From Treponema sp. (GTDB lineage Bacteria > Spirochaetota > Spirochaetia > Treponematales > Breznakiellaceae): a DNA stretch of 58,200 bases. Under the pieces are notes generated by a model. The model saw only the letters and a program-made list of their open reading frames with translations, was not told the DNA's origin and made no database searches. Made by a program: the position numbers and the translations under genes. Shown here in pieces: positions 15,930-24,789 of this stretch (within the stretch, counting starts at the first letter, position 1; each line of letters begins with the position of its first letter). The stretch spans positions 1-58,200 of the forward strand of contig JAIRUQ010000070.1 of the NCBI GenBank assembly GCA_031254315.1, written 5' to 3'.

Positions 15930-16409
15930 TTACAGCGAATTAGAAAGTTCCTGAAGAGCATCGGCGGCGCTGTTTCGGTGCCGGCTGTTTTCAAAAGGTA
16001 CACTATCCATCAAAAGCTGTTTTACGACTTTCCTTGCCCCTAAGTCGTTCAGATTTTTTTGAAGATCGGGGATAACCAATTGCGTATTCGGATAGATTCT
16101 ATCCGCGTTCTGAATTACGGATTTGTTTGCCGACAAAATCACAGGGTAGTAAAAGGCGTTATTGTAGAATTGCTTGGCGATATCCGCCAAAGTGCTTCCC
16201 TTTGTCACCGTGTAATTACTCGCGCCGTCAAGAATAAGGGTAGTCCTTTCAGGTGTTGGCTGGGGAGTGCTCTGTTGTACCGGTTGAGCTACCGGCTGAG
16301 GCGCAGGCTCTGGAGCAGGAGCGGGAGCGGGTGTCCCTCCGCAAGCTATGAAAGAAAACCCGATTGCCGCAACAACGGCAATCCCGAACAATTTAGTGAT
16401 GTTTTTCAT
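15930..16409 (-). CDS. LysM-domain lipoprotein
   Basis: The reading frame is open further upstream, but AAGGAG lies 7 bases before the ATG at 16409, and a proper signal peptide begins there. The 159-residue product has lipobox FIAC, then a Pro/Ala/Gln linker (about residues 25-52). A LysM-like domain follows (YTVTKGSTLADIAKQFYNNAFYYPVILSANK, then PNTQLVIPDL), which binds peptidoglycan. The C-terminal 40 residues are charged. It is likely an envelope anchor protein; such small LysM lipoproteins are common in treponemes. Confidence 0.85.
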   Translation of the reverse strand: MKNITKLFGIAVVAAIGFSFIACGGTPAPAPAPEPAPQPVAQPVQQSTPQPTPERTTLILDGASNYTVTKGSTLADIAKQFYNNAFYYPVILSANKSVIQNADRIYPNTQLVIPDLQKNLNDLGARKVVKQLLMDSVPFENSRHRNSAADALQELSNSL

Positions 16410-16590
16410 AATAAATCTCCTTAATTGAGTTGTTTTTCTATCGTAAAAAACCCCATTTTCTGCAAGTTTTTTACCACTTATTATGAAATATAGGTAAAAA
16501 ACACCCCCCCGGCAAGGAAAAAAGCTTTTTGGTATTGTTTGAAACTCTGTTAATGACCTGTCCAAAAAATGACTTGCCAATAAACTTTTT

Positions 16591-16977
16591 ATGAATTATT
16601 GTTGTTTAGTGAGGATATTCAAGGACCCTTGGTTCGCCCGGTTTGCTTCCAAAGAGGGTATACAAGACAGCGAACTGAAGGAAATAGTGAATACCGTCCT
16701 TGCGACAGGACAGGCTAATGCCGACTTAGGCGGCGGTGTTTACAAGGTACGGATAGCCCGTCCGGGCGGAGGTAAATCAGGTGGTTACCGGGTGCTAGTG
16801 TTTTACAAGATTAAGGAACGGACATTTTTCCGTTATGGTTTTGCCAAATCTGATAGGGGCAACATAAGCAAGGGAGAGTTAAATTTTATGAAAAAACAAG
16901 CGAAGGAGTACCTTGCCCAGTCCGATGAACAGATAAATATGCAAGTGGCAAAGGGTAGATTGTTGGAGATAATATAA
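16591..16977 (+). CDS. RelE/HigB-type toxin
   Basis: A 128-residue protein of the RelE/ParE superfamily, HigB-like (DUF1044) branch. It has the order RIFKDPWFARFASKEGI, GGGVYKVRIARPGGGKSGGYRVLVFY and FFRYGFAKSDRGNISKGELNF, all diagnostic blocks of these mRNA-interferase-like toxins. There is no clear Shine-Dalgarno before the ATG at 16591; a GTG at 16609 is an alternative. The toxin looks intact. Its partner downstream (16988) is damaged, which is unusual for an active toxin. Confidence 0.85.
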   Translation: MNYCCLVRIFKDPWFARFASKEGIQDSELKEIVNTVLATGQANADLGGGVYKVRIARPGGGKSGGYRVLVFYKIKERTFFRYGFAKSDRGNISKGELNFMKKQAKEYLAQSDEQINMQVAKGRLLEII

Positions 16978-16987
16978 GGGAGAGAAT

Positions 16988-17239
16988 ATGGAATACGATA
17001 TGGAATGGAAAGGCAAATACAAAAGCGAACTATTAATGGTCATACATGATGGCGCACAGGGTATGTATGAAGTTGGCGCAATAAGCGAAAAAGACATGAA
17101 GGAATACGACCGTGGCTGTCTAGTTTCCCCTCCCCGAAAAGCCTGTAGAAGTAAAGGCGTTGCCGCCCCAAAAAGACCTAAAGCGGCAAAAAGCAGAAAA
17201 AAGACATTAAAACCCGCCTTATCCCCAAAGTCAAGATAA
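16988..17239 (+). pseudogene. HigA-type antitoxin, frameshifted and lacking its HTH
   Basis: The N-terminal 45 residues (KSELLMVIHDGAQGMYEVGAISEKDMKEYD) match the leader of XRE-type antitoxins that follow this toxin family. After residue 46 the frame turns into a basic Lys/Ala/Pro tail with no helix-turn-helix. In the +1 frame from about 17124 the DNA reads PLPEKPVEVKALPPQKDLKRQ and stops at 17208, which looks like the family's normal continuation. A one-base change in the C-rich run 17126-17135 plus loss of the 3' end would explain this. The stop codon sits in structured repeat B. Confidence 0.65.
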
Positions 17240-17335
17240 CCCGTTGCGGAACAACAGGTTATCTTGTTCTCATAAGGTGGTTGGACTCGGGTTTAATATC
17301 TTTATAACCGCCCCGAAAGGCGGGATAATAAACCC
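17232..17335 (-). repeat. Structured two-hairpin repeat, copy B
   Basis: On the + strand hairpin II comes first: a 15-bp stem with one mismatch (17232-17246/17252-17266). The linker GTTCTCATAAGGTGG and hairpin I follow. Hairpin I has outer arms 17289-17300/17324-17335 and an inner stem 17308-17312/17319-17323. The plan is that of copy A inverted. Stem bases differ from A in compensating pairs, for example ACC/GGT in A against ATC/GAT here. It overlaps the stop of the broken antitoxin and precedes the rpsL promoter. Confidence 0.85.
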
Positions 17336-17375
17336 TCGCCACGAATAATTTTTTGCAAATTTTTTTCAAAACCTA

Positions 17376-17474
17376 TTGACGTTTTTTTTTAATTTTGATA
17401 AATTCTGAACTCGACCCTTTTTCTTGAGGGGTTTTAGAAGCGAGTCCGATCTATGTGCGGACAAAACTGAGGAG
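17376..17474 (+). promoter_or_regulatory. Promoter and leader of rpsL-rpsG-tuf
   Basis: TTGACG (17376-17381) and TAAATT (17399-17404) are spaced by 17 bases, with a T-rich spacer. The leader that follows contains GACCC/GGGGT and CTCG/CGAG segments that could fold, and GAGGAG (17469-17474) lies 10 bases before the rpsL ATG. Ribosomal-protein leaders often bind a repressor protein; no specific site could be shown. Confidence 0.5.
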
Positions 17475-17484
17475 TTTTTGACGA

Positions 17485-17859
17485 ATGCCTACTATTAACC
17501 AATTGGTTCGTTTTGGACGGCAAAAAATCACTTCCAAGACGAAATCCCCGGCTCTAAAGTCATGCCCGCAAAAGCGGGGGGTTTGTACCCGTGTCATGAC
17601 TGTAACACCTAAAAAGCCCAATTCGGCGTTGAGGAAAGTAGCCCGTGTGCGCCTTTCCCACGGTACGGAAGTTACCGCTTATATCCCCGGAATTGGTCAT
17701 AATCTGCAGGAACACTCAGTGGTTTTGGTCAGGGGCGGACGTGTAAAAGACCTTCCCGGCGTACGCTACCATATTATTCGCGGCGCTAAAGATACTTTGG
17801 GCGTTACCGACCGTAAACGCGGACGGTCAAAATACGGCGCGAAAAGACCAAAGGCTTAG
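17485..17859 (+). CDS. rpsL: 30S ribosomal protein S12
   Basis: At 124 residues this is normal length for S12. It carries the [16 protein letters not shown] block that reaches the decoding centre (the lysine linked to streptomycin sensitivity is present) and [26 protein letters not shown]. It starts the ribosomal block and is preceded by its own promoter. In many bacteria, and in T. pallidum as I recall it, rpsL-rpsG follows rpoBC; here the neighbours upstream are accessory genes and repeat B. Confidence 0.98.
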   Translation: MPTINQLVRFGRQKITSKTKSPALKSCPQKRGVCTRVMTVTPKKPNSALRKVARVRLSHGTEVTAYIPGIGHNLQEHSVVLVRGGRVKDLPGVRYHIIRGAKDTLGVTDRKRGRSKYGAKRPKA

Positions 17860-17867
17860 GTATATAT

Positions 17868-18338
17868 ATGGGAAGAAAGAAAAAAACGATAGATCGGGGG
17901 ATTTTACCCGATCCAAAATACAACAGCGTTGTCGTTTCCAAATTCGTCAACAGGATGATGTGGGAAGGCAAACGCTCACTTGGACTGCGTATCATCCATG
18001 ACGCGCTTGAAACTCTTCAGACAAAAACCGACAAAGAACCACTTGAAGTTTTCTTAAAAGCTTTAGATAATGTAAAACCGGTCATCGAAGTTAAGTCCCG
18101 GCGTGTAGGCGGTGCGACTTATCAGGTTCCCGTAGAGATTCGGGAAACAAGGCGCGAAGCTCTTGGAATGCGGTGGATTATAAACGCGGCAAGAGCGCGT
18201 TCCGGTAAAGGCATGGGAGACCGTCTAGCCGCGGAACTCTTAGATGCGTATAATAATACGGGTACTGCCTTCAAAAAGAAGGAAGACACCCATAAAATGG
18301 CAGAGGCAAATAAAGCCTTCGCTCATTATAGATGGTAG
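17868..18338 (+). CDS. rpsG: 30S ribosomal protein S7
   Basis: A 156-residue S7 with [27 protein letters not shown] at the start and the conserved [23 protein letters not shown] segment that contacts the 3' major domain of 16S rRNA and the E site. It lies 8 bp after rpsL. fusA, which usually follows rpsG, is absent; a 198-bp gap leads directly to tuf. Confidence 0.98.
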   Translation: MGRKKKTIDRGILPDPKYNSVVVSKFVNRMMWEGKRSLGLRIIHDALETLQTKTDKEPLEVFLKALDNVKPVIEVKSRRVGGATYQVPVEIRETRREALGMRWIINAARARSGKGMGDRLAAELLDAYNNTGTAFKKKEDTHKMAEANKAFAHYRW

Positions 18339-18536
18339 GTGCCGGGCAGGTTTCCAAACCGATCATTGGCGGCTATTGTTAGCCGTAAAATGAGACAGGT
18401 GGAACGAATGTGGATATTGCGTAACGCGCTTGACGTTAAACCGCTGATTTTCCGCTTTTAATCGTTTCCCACTCATGTTTAGTTTTTATGTACGGTAAGT
18501 ACGAAGAAAATATTAGTGTTCATAAGGAGGACACAA
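18339..18536 (+). other. Leader region between rpsG and tuf
   Basis: There is no ORF of note. A small hairpin CGGCTA/TAGCCG lies near 18370-18386, and a TTGACG at 18430-18435 lacks a well-spaced -10. AAGGAGG (18524-18530) serves tuf. This is where fusA would stand in many bacteria; no fusA remnant is visible. Confidence 0.5.
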
Positions 18537-19727
18537 ATGGCAAAGGATAAATTTAATAGAACCAAGATCCACATGAATGTTGGAACGATTGGTCACGTCG
18601 ATCACGGCAAGACCACTCTTTCTGCGGCTATTACCATGCACTGCGCGAGGAAATTCGGCGACAAGGTAATGAATTATGATGAAATTGACAATGCCCCGGA
18701 GGAAAAAGCGCGTGGTATCACCATTAATACACGCCACCTTGAGTATCAGTCAGACAAACGCCATTATGCACACATTGACTGTCCGGGACACGCCGACTAT
18801 ATCAAAAACATGATCACAGGAGCCGCCCAGATGGACGGCGCTATTCTTGTTGTGTCGGCTCCTGACTCAGTTATGCCCCAGACCCGCGAGCATATCATTC
18901 TTGCCCGTCAGGTAGGCGTTCCCAACATGATGGTATTTCTTAACAAGATCGATCTTCTTGATGATCCCGATCTCGTTGAGCTTGTCGAAGAAGAAGTAAA
19001 AGATGTTCTTACAGCTAACGGCTTCCCCGGCGACAAAATCCCCATCATCAAAGGTTCAGCGTTCAAAGCTATGTCAGAACCGGACAATGCCGAAGCTACA
19101 AAATGTATCGATGAACTTTTAAAAGCGATGGACACATATTTCCCCGATCCTCAGCGTGATTCGGACAAACCCTTCATCATGCCGATTGAAGACGTCTTCA
19201 CCATTCAGGGAAGAGGAACCGTTGTTACCGGAAAGGTAGAGCGCGGTGTTCTTAAACTTAACGAAGAAGTTGAAATTGTCGGTATTAAGCCCACAAAGAA
19301 AACTGTTATTACCGGTATTGAAATGTTCAATAAACTGCTTGACGAAGCGCAAGCCGGCGATAACGTCGGTACTCTTCTTCGCGGTATTGATAAAAAAGAT
19401 GTTGAGCGTGGTCAGGTACTGGCAAAACCCGGTACTATTACACCTCACAGCAAATTCAAAGGTCAGATTTATTGTCTGTCCAAAGAAGAGGGCGGACGTC
19501 ACAGCCCGTTCTTTACAGGTTACAGACCCCAGTTCTATTTCCGCACCACCGATATTACCGGTACTGTAAAACTCCCCGAAGGAAAAGAAATGGTTATGCC
19601 CGGCGACAATTCAGAAATCATCGGCGAACTGATTCATCCAATCGCTATGGAGAAAGGTCTTCGTTTTGCTATCCGCGAGGGCGGCAAGACAGTAGCCTCT
19701 GGTCAGGTTGTTGAGATTATTGAATGA
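18537..19727 (+). CDS. tuf: Elongation factor Tu
   Basis: The start at 18537 follows AAGGAGG by 6 bases; the open frame begins earlier but that part is not coding. The 396-residue GTPase has GHVDHGKT (19-26), DCPGH (81-85, catalytic His present) and NKID (136-139). It delivers aminoacyl-tRNA to the ribosome. The stretch [12 protein letters not shown] replaces the usual AADGPMPQT. The APD-VMPQT form is treponemal, while the Ser in place of Gly looks less usual. A hairpin of repeat C overlaps the stop codon. Confidence 0.98.
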   Translation: MAKDKFNRTKIHMNVGTIGHVDHGKTTLSAAITMHCARKFGDKVMNYDEIDNAPEEKARGITINTRHLEYQSDKRHYAHIDCPGHADYIKNMITGAAQMDGAILVVSAPDSVMPQTREHIILARQVGVPNMMVFLNKIDLLDDPDLVELVEEEVKDVLTANGFPGDKIPIIKGSAFKAMSEPDNAEATKCIDELLKAMDTYFPDPQRDSDKPFIMPIEDVFTIQGRGTVVTGKVERGVLKLNEEVEIVGIKPTKKTVITGIEMFNKLLDEAQAGDNVGTLLRGIDKKDVERGQVLAKPGTITPHSKFKGQIYCLSKEEGGRHSPFFTGYRPQFYFRTTDITGTVKLPEGKEMVMPGDNSEIIGELIHPIAMEKGLRFAIREGGKTVASGQVVEIIE

Positions 19728-19855
19728 CGATACCCCGCCGCAGAGCGGCGTGGTATCGTCGTTCTGATAGGTATGGATTGTATGCTGGTTTAATACCAGT
19801 ATTACATATTTATAATATAGATAAACCGCCCCGTAGGGGCGGGGTATTAAACCAG
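19727..19855 (-). repeat. Structured two-hairpin repeat, copy C
   Basis: On the + strand hairpin II (19727-19741/19745-19759, one mismatch) begins at the last base of the tuf stop. The linker GTTCTGATAGGTATGG follows. Hairpin I has perfect 13-bp outer arms (19785-19797/19843-19855) and a perfect 7-bp inner stem (19826-19832/19836-19842). Orientation is as in copy B. Compared with A and B, the arms change in a pairing-preserving way. It may also act as a terminator between tuf and rpsJ. Confidence 0.87.
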
Positions 19856-19937
19856 CGGGCAGAATAAGGGGGAAATGACCGCTTCGTAAGGTCGGCATTG
19901 TCGCGCCAAGCGAAGTGGTCAGATTAACGGAGGAATG

Positions 19938-20246
19938 ATGGCAAAGGAAGGAATTCGCGTAAGACTGCGCGGCTTCGATGTAGAATTAATTGATCAGAGC
20001 GCGAAATCAATCGCAACGGCAGTAAGAAAAGCCGGTGCGAAAGTTACAGGTCCTATTCCGCTTCCGGTCCGAATCAATAAGGTGACGGTATTACGTTCAC
20101 CACATGTTAATAAAAAGAGCCGCGAACAGTTTGAAATGCGGACTCATAAGAGGTTGATCGATATTGTCAATCCTTCCGCGGAAGTTATGGATTCTTTAAT
20201 GAAACTTGAACTTCCTGCCGGTGTGGATGTAGAGATCAAGCAATAA
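19938..20246 (+). CDS. rpsJ: 30S ribosomal protein S10
   Basis: The second of two adjacent ATGs (19938) is chosen because GGAGG is 4 bases upstream rather than 1. The 102-residue protein has [46 protein letters not shown] and ends at the usual length. It opens the S10 operon after repeat C and also acts with NusA/NusB/NusG in antitermination in other bacteria. Confidence 0.97.
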   Translation: MAKEGIRVRLRGFDVELIDQSAKSIATAVRKAGAKVTGPIPLPVRINKVTVLRSPHVNKKSREQFEMRTHKRLIDIVNPSAEVMDSLMKLELPAGVDVEIKQ

Positions 20247-20329
20247 GCAGAAACTTAGTTTCTGAAGTAAACGTAGACGGTTTTGGGGCTGTGTGCCTCT
20301 GAATAACGTGCGTAAAACGGAGTACAACA

Positions 20330-20956
20330 ATGTTAGGGCTATATGCCAGAAAAGTTGGAATGACTCAGGTTTTTGATGACTCAGGGAACCTTCTGCCGGT
20401 ATCGGTATTAAGGATAGATCCAAATGTTGTCATTGCCACAAAAACAAAGGAAACGGACGGTTACGCCGCTGTAGTTGTCGGTATAGACGACGCAAAGAAA
20501 AATCGCGTAACAAAAGCCTGTGCGGGTCAGTTTCCTGAAACCATTCCGCCAAAGAAAAAAATCCGCGAATTGCGCGATTTTGAAAAAGAAGTTGCCGTAG
20601 GTGATTCGCTTGGCTTGGAAGTGCTGGAAGGCGTCAGATATGTTGATGTTTCGGGCGTTTCCAAAGGTAAGGGGTTTCAGGGTGTTGTTAAGCGCTATGG
20701 TTTTGGCGGCGGACGAAAGACGCACGGTTCTAAATTCCACCGTGAACCCGGTTCTACAGGACAGAATACCTATCCGGCAAAAACCTTCAAAAATAGAAAA
20801 TTGCCCGGACGTATGGGACGTGAGGGCGTTACGGTGCTAAGCCTTAGAGTTGTAAAAACTGATACTGAAAAGCACCTTATTATGGTTCGCGGCGCTATTC
20901 CGGGTATAAATAAAGGTCTTGTGTTTGTCCGCGCCGCGGTAAAGAAGGGACGGTAG
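20330..20956 (+). CDS. rplC: 50S ribosomal protein L3
   Basis: A 208-residue L3. The peptidyl-transferase-centre loop is present (SKGKGFQGVVKRYGFGGG, KTHGSKFHREPGSTGQ). It starts LGLYARKVGMTQVF, as usual. The 83-bp gap after rpsJ holds a small CAGAAAC/GTTTCTG hairpin. It is an early assembly protein of the large subunit. Confidence 0.98.
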   Translation: MLGLYARKVGMTQVFDDSGNLLPVSVLRIDPNVVIATKTKETDGYAAVVVGIDDAKKNRVTKACAGQFPETIPPKKKIRELRDFEKEVAVGDSLGLEVLEGVRYVDVSGVSKGKGFQGVVKRYGFGGGRKTHGSKFHREPGSTGQNTYPAKTFKNRKLPGRMGREGVTVLSLRVVKTDTEKHLIMVRGAIPGINKGLVFVRAAVKKGR

Positions 20957-20958
20957 AC

Positions 20959-21597
20959 ATGAACTGTAAAGTGTATTCAAAAGAAGGCAAAGAACTGCGA
21001 ACGATGGTTCTTGATGATAATGTTTTTGGTCTGCCTGTCAACGACGATTTGATCTGGTACGCGATTAACAACGAACTCGCGAACAAACGTCAGGGGAACG
21101 CTAACACAAAGGGACGCGCGGAAGTGCATGGCTCAAACGCCAAGCCGTATAAGCAGAAAGGAACCGGTCGCGCCCGTCGTGGAGATAAAAAGTCGCCCAT
21201 CCTTGTTGGAGGTGGTATAATTTTTGGACCGAAACCGAGGGATTTTTCCTATTCAATTCCAAAAAAAGCGAAGAGACTCGCGCTTAAAACAATTCTTAGT
21301 TTGAAAGCGCAAAGCGATACATTAAAAATAGTAGAAGATTTTTCTATTGATTCAGGCAAAACAAAAGATTTGGCAAAACTACTTGATAATTTTGAACCCG
21401 GATTACGCACAGTGTTAATTCTTAAAGATGATGATCCAATGATCAAACGAGCCGCCGCGAATATCCCGTGGGTTAAATATCTTTCTTATAACCGTCTGGA
21501 AGCCCATGAATTGTTTTATGGTCGTCAGGTGCTTATGTTGGAAACTGCCGCTAAAAATCTTAATGAGTTTTACGGGGCTAAGGAGGCACAGCAATGA
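20959..21597 (+). CDS. rplD: 50S ribosomal protein L4
   Basis: A 212-residue L4 with the tunnel loop NAKPYKQKGTGRARRGDKKSPILVGGGIIFGPKPR. In E. coli L4 represses its own operon through the S10 leader. Whether this holds here is unknown, as the tuf-rpsJ leader is filled by repeat C. It begins 2 bp after rplC and overlaps rplW by 4 bp. Confidence 0.98.
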   Translation: MNCKVYSKEGKELRTMVLDDNVFGLPVNDDLIWYAINNELANKRQGNANTKGRAEVHGSNAKPYKQKGTGRARRGDKKSPILVGGGIIFGPKPRDFSYSIPKKAKRLALKTILSLKAQSDTLKIVEDFSIDSGKTKDLAKLLDNFEPGLRTVLILKDDDPMIKRAAANIPWVKYLSYNRLEAHELFYGRQVLMLETAAKNLNEFYGAKEAQQ

Positions 21598-21881
21598 TTC
21601 AATATGAAGATATTTTAATTGAACCTGTACTTTCAGAAAAAGCAAATCATCTGCGTGAAGAAGGAAAGTATGTTTTTAAGGTAGCCCAGTCGGCTACAAA
21701 ACCCCAGATTAAGGAAGCGGTAAGCAAATTGTTTAATGTGCATCCCATTTCCTGTACAACAATGGTGGTAGGCGGTAAGCCAAAAAGGCAACGCTACCGT
21801 AAAGGATACACTTCCACTTGGAAGAAAGCTATTGTCCGTCTCGCGAAAGATGAAAAAATAGCAATCTTTGAGGGCGTGTAA
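21594..21881 (+). CDS. rplW: 50S ribosomal protein L23
   Basis: A 95-residue L23 with the usual ILIEPVLSEKANHL start and the extension RQRYRKGYTSTWKKAIVRL. It sits at the exit of the peptide tunnel and is the docking point for SRP and trigger factor. ATGA overlap with rplD indicates coupled translation. Confidence 0.97.
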   Translation: MIQYEDILIEPVLSEKANHLREEGKYVFKVAQSATKPQIKEAVSKLFNVHPISCTTMVVGGKPKRQRYRKGYTSTWKKAIVRLAKDEKIAIFEGV

Positions 21882-21898
21882 GGTAACAGAGGAATAAT

Positions 21899-22729
21899 AT
21901 GGCTATTAAGACATACAAACCAATAACGCCGGGAATGCGCCAGTACACAAGTCTGGACTTTTCAGATTTGACCAAAGGCGCGAAACCGGAAAAAACGCTG
22001 ACAAAGGGCAGAGGCGAAAGAGCCGGACGTGATTCATTCGGACGGATCAGCGTGCGCCACAAAGGCGGCGGACACAAGCGCAAATACCGCGACATTGATT
22101 TTAAGCGCGACAAAACCGGCATTCCCGGTAAAGTCGCTTCTATAGAATACGATCCGAACCGTAGCGCGAACATTGCCCTAATTTTTTACAAAGACGGCGA
22201 AAAGCGTTACATCATCGCGCCCAAAGAATTAAAAGTAGGCGCTAATGTTTTAAGCGGTCCGGACTCTCCCATTGAGCAGGGAAACGCTCTTCCGCTGGAA
22301 AATATTCCGCTGGGCTTTACCGTTTACAACATTGAATTAACGCTCGGAAAGGGCGGACAGATGGCGCGCTCCGCAGGGGCTGGCGCTTTAATTGTCGCGA
22401 AGGAAGGCGATTATGTTACGCTAAAACTTCCTTCCGGCGAAATGAGAATGGTGTTCAAAAAATGTTATGCGACAATAGGAAGCGTAGGTAACGAAGACCA
22501 CATGAATACAACGCTGGGTAAGGCAGGTCGCAAGCGCTGGCTGGGCGTGCGCCCGACAGTTCGCGGTATGTCAATGAACCCGGTAGACCATCCGCACGGC
22601 GGAGGCGAAGGAAAGAACAAGGGTATTCACCCTGTAACACCTTGGGGGCAACCAACCAAGGGATACAAGACCCGCAAAAAGCATAAACCTTCTTCAAGGT
22701 TTATTGTCAGCCGGGGCAAAAAGAAGTAG
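21899..22729 (+). CDS. rplB: 50S ribosomal protein L2
   Basis: At 276 residues it is normal for L2. It has [18 protein letters not shown] in the N-terminal domain and the [13 protein letters not shown] loop with the conserved histidine near the peptidyl-transferase centre. It needs no special start choice; GAGG lies just upstream. Confidence 0.98.
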   Translation: MAIKTYKPITPGMRQYTSLDFSDLTKGAKPEKTLTKGRGERAGRDSFGRISVRHKGGGHKRKYRDIDFKRDKTGIPGKVASIEYDPNRSANIALIFYKDGEKRYIIAPKELKVGANVLSGPDSPIEQGNALPLENIPLGFTVYNIELTLGKGGQMARSAGAGALIVAKEGDYVTLKLPSGEMRMVFKKCYATIGSVGNEDHMNTTLGKAGRKRWLGVRPTVRGMSMNPVDHPHGGGEGKNKGIHPVTPWGQPTKGYKTRKKHKPSSRFIVSRGKKK

Positions 22730-22738
22730 GAAGGGAGT

Positions 22739-23020
22739 ATGTCAAGATCCGTAAAAAAGGGTCCTTTTATTGAAAAGAGCCTGTATAAAAAGGTGCTGGA
22801 TTTGAGCAAATCCGGGGAAAGGAAAATGATTAAAACCTATTCCCGTTGTTCAACTATTATTCCCGAAATGGTAGGCGGAACCATCTCTGTTTACAACGGT
22901 AAAACATGGGTTCCCGTTTATATTACGGAAAACCTTGTTGGTCATAAACTTGGCGAGTTCGCTCCTACACGGATTTTCCGTGGACATTCGGGCTCCGATA
23001 AAAAAGCGGCGGCAAAATAG
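22739..23020 (+). CDS. rpsS: 30S ribosomal protein S19
   Basis: A 93-residue S19. It has [18 protein letters not shown], the [16 protein letters not shown] block and [17 protein letters not shown]. It binds the head of the small subunit with S13. A GGAAGGGAG site precedes the start. Confidence 0.98.
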   Translation: MSRSVKKGPFIEKSLYKKVLDLSKSGERKMIKTYSRCSTIIPEMVGGTISVYNGKTWVPVYITENLVGHKLGEFAPTRIFRGHSGSDKKAAAK

Positions 23021-23028
23021 GCGGAATT

Positions 23029-23433
23029 ATGAAAGATACTAAAACAGGTTATAAAGCTATCAGTAAATTCCTTATCGGTTCTCCTTTCAAGATTAGACCG
23101 GTTGCCGACCTTGTGCGCCGAAGAACTTATCCTGAAGCGATTTCCATTTTGGAGAACATGCCTCACAAAGGAGCGCGGCTCATCCGTAAGACGGTAAAAT
23201 CCGCCGCTTCAAACGCGCTTTCGGGTAACAAAAAACTTGATGAGGATATGCTGTATGTACGGGAAATTTATATTGACGAGGGACCGCGTCTTAAAAGGGT
23301 TTGGTTTCGCGGCAGAGGACGTGCGGATATGCAGGTAAAGCGAATGTGTCACATAACTGTAGTGATCGATGAAAGTACGGCTCCGGTCGATAGCGCGGCA
23401 GGTGATAAACCTTCCAAAAAGGCGGAAAAATAA
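23029..23433 (+). CDS. rplV: 50S ribosomal protein L22
   Basis: A 134-residue L22 whose beta-hairpin ([29 protein letters not shown]) lines the exit tunnel. About 20 extra residues at the C-terminus are Ala/Lys/Ser-rich. The last base of its stop is the first base of the rpsC ATG. Confidence 0.97.
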   Translation: MKDTKTGYKAISKFLIGSPFKIRPVADLVRRRTYPEAISILENMPHKGARLIRKTVKSAASNALSGNKKLDEDMLYVREIYIDEGPRLKRVWFRGRGRADMQVKRMCHITVVIDESTAPVDSAAGDKPSKKAEK

Positions 23434-24137
23434 TGGGACAGAAAGTAAATCCTACAGGGCTTAGAATCGGAATTAATAAAACTTGGGGTTCACGCTGGTA
23501 TGTCGATCCTAAAGAGTATGTTGACGCGCTTCATGAAGATTTGTATCTGCGTAAACTTATTATGGATATGCCTGAAACCAAAGGGGCGGATATCGCGGAA
23601 CTGGAAATAATCCGTCATCCGCAAAGAATCACCATTACAATCCATACAGCCCGCCCCGGTGTAATCATCGGAGTTAAAGGCGCGAATATCGAAAAGATCG
23701 GCAACGATTTACAGAAAAAGATCAACAAAAAAGTGCAGATCAAAATAAAGGAAGTGCGAAACGCCGACAACAACGCTCAAATTGTCGCTCAGAATATCGC
23801 GCGTCAGCTTTTAGCGCGCTCCTCATTCAGGCGCACAATGAAGCAGGCGATTACAAACGCTATAAAGAAAGGCAACGCCCAGGGCGTGAAAGTTCGTCTT
23901 TCAGGAAGGCTCGGAGGAGCGGAAATGTCCCGCACCGAAGAAGCGAAAGAAGGACGCATACCTCTTCACACATTACGGGCGGACATAGATTACGGTTTTG
24001 CCGAAGCGCATACCCCATTTGGTTCAATTGGCGTAAAGGTTTGGGTTTATAACGGCATGAAGTACGGTAAAGAACAGAAAGAAGACGCAGGCGCTCTTGT
24101 CCGCAAAAGACGGGACAGGGCTCCTGCCAGGAGTTAG
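23433..24137 (+). CDS. rpsC: 30S ribosomal protein S3
   Basis: A 234-residue S3. The KH type II motif with GVKG is in [15 protein letters not shown], and the C-terminal domain has [33 protein letters not shown]. It forms part of the mRNA entry site. It overlaps rplV by one base. Confidence 0.98.
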   Translation: MGQKVNPTGLRIGINKTWGSRWYVDPKEYVDALHEDLYLRKLIMDMPETKGADIAELEIIRHPQRITITIHTARPGVIIGVKGANIEKIGNDLQKKINKKVQIKIKEVRNADNNAQIVAQNIARQLLARSSFRRTMKQAITNAIKKGNAQGVKVRLSGRLGGAEMSRTEEAKEGRIPLHTLRADIDYGFAEAHTPFGSIGVKVWVYNGMKYGKEQKEDAGALVRKRRDRAPARS

Positions 24138-24139
24138 AT

Positions 24140-24568
24140 ATGCAAAGTCCAAAACGTGTAAAGCGCCGCAAGGTGCAGAGGGGCAGTATGCCCGGAAACG
24201 CCACAAGGTGCAACAATGTTGTGTTTGGCGATTACGCACTTGTCGCTTTGGACAGGATGTGGATCACAAACCGGCAAATAGAAGCGGCTCGTGTCGCTAT
24301 TAACCGCCATGTAAAGCGCGGCGGTAAAATGTGGATTCGCATTTTTTGTGATAAACCCTTTTCAAAGAAACCTGCGGAAACCCGCATGGGTAAGGGAAAA
24401 GGCGCTCCCGAATACTGGGTAGCGGTAGTAAAACCGGGAACGGTTATGTTTGAGCTTGGCGGCGGAATTAACCGCAATCTCGCGGAAGAAGCAATGACAT
24501 TGGCAGGATCAAAACTGCCGATTAAAACAAAATTTGTTTCCCGTTCTGAAATGGAACTAGGGGCTTAG
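24140..24568 (+). CDS. rplP: 50S ribosomal protein L16
   Basis: A 142-residue L16 (usual length about 137). It has [44 protein letters not shown] and [23 protein letters not shown] lies 7 bases upstream of the ATG, overlapping the end of rpsC. It organises tRNA contacts near the A site. Confidence 0.97.
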   Translation: MQSPKRVKRRKVQRGSMPGNATRCNNVVFGDYALVALDRMWITNRQIEAARVAINRHVKRGGKMWIRIFCDKPFSKKPAETRMGKGKGAPEYWVAVVKPGTVMFELGGGINRNLAEEAMTLAGSKLPIKTKFVSRSEMELGA

Positions 24569-24576
24569 GAGGCAGG

Positions 24577-24789
24577 ATGAAACATTCGTTTAAAAACTTA
24601 TCATATCCTGAATTGAAAGCCAAACGGGATGAGCTTAAAAAGAAGTACATGGAATTTCGTTTTAAGACCGTTATTGGTCGTGTAGAGAATCCTCTGCAAA
24701 AGCGGACAATGCGCCGGCAGATTGCAAGGCTTAACACATTGATTCACGCGCACGATCTTGCGAACAAGAAAGCGGCGGAGGCTAAATGA
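24577..24789 (+). CDS. rpmC: 50S ribosomal protein L29
   Basis: A 70-residue helical L29. The signature is [44 protein letters not shown]. It lies near the exit tunnel beside L23. The TGA stop overlaps the first of two possible rpsQ starts. Confidence 0.95.
   Translation: MKHSFKNLSYPELKAKRDELKKKYMEFRFKTVIGRVENPLQKRTMRRQIARLNTLIHAHDLANKKAAEAK

Noticed and set aside
16059..16424. + strand 121-codon ORF opposite the LysM gene
   Set aside because: It is antisense to a clear lipoprotein and lacks a ribosome site and recognisable domains.
18339..18536. Possible fusA remnant or tRNA between rpsG and tuf
   Set aside because: No EF-G motifs and no cloverleaf or T-loop sequence could be found.
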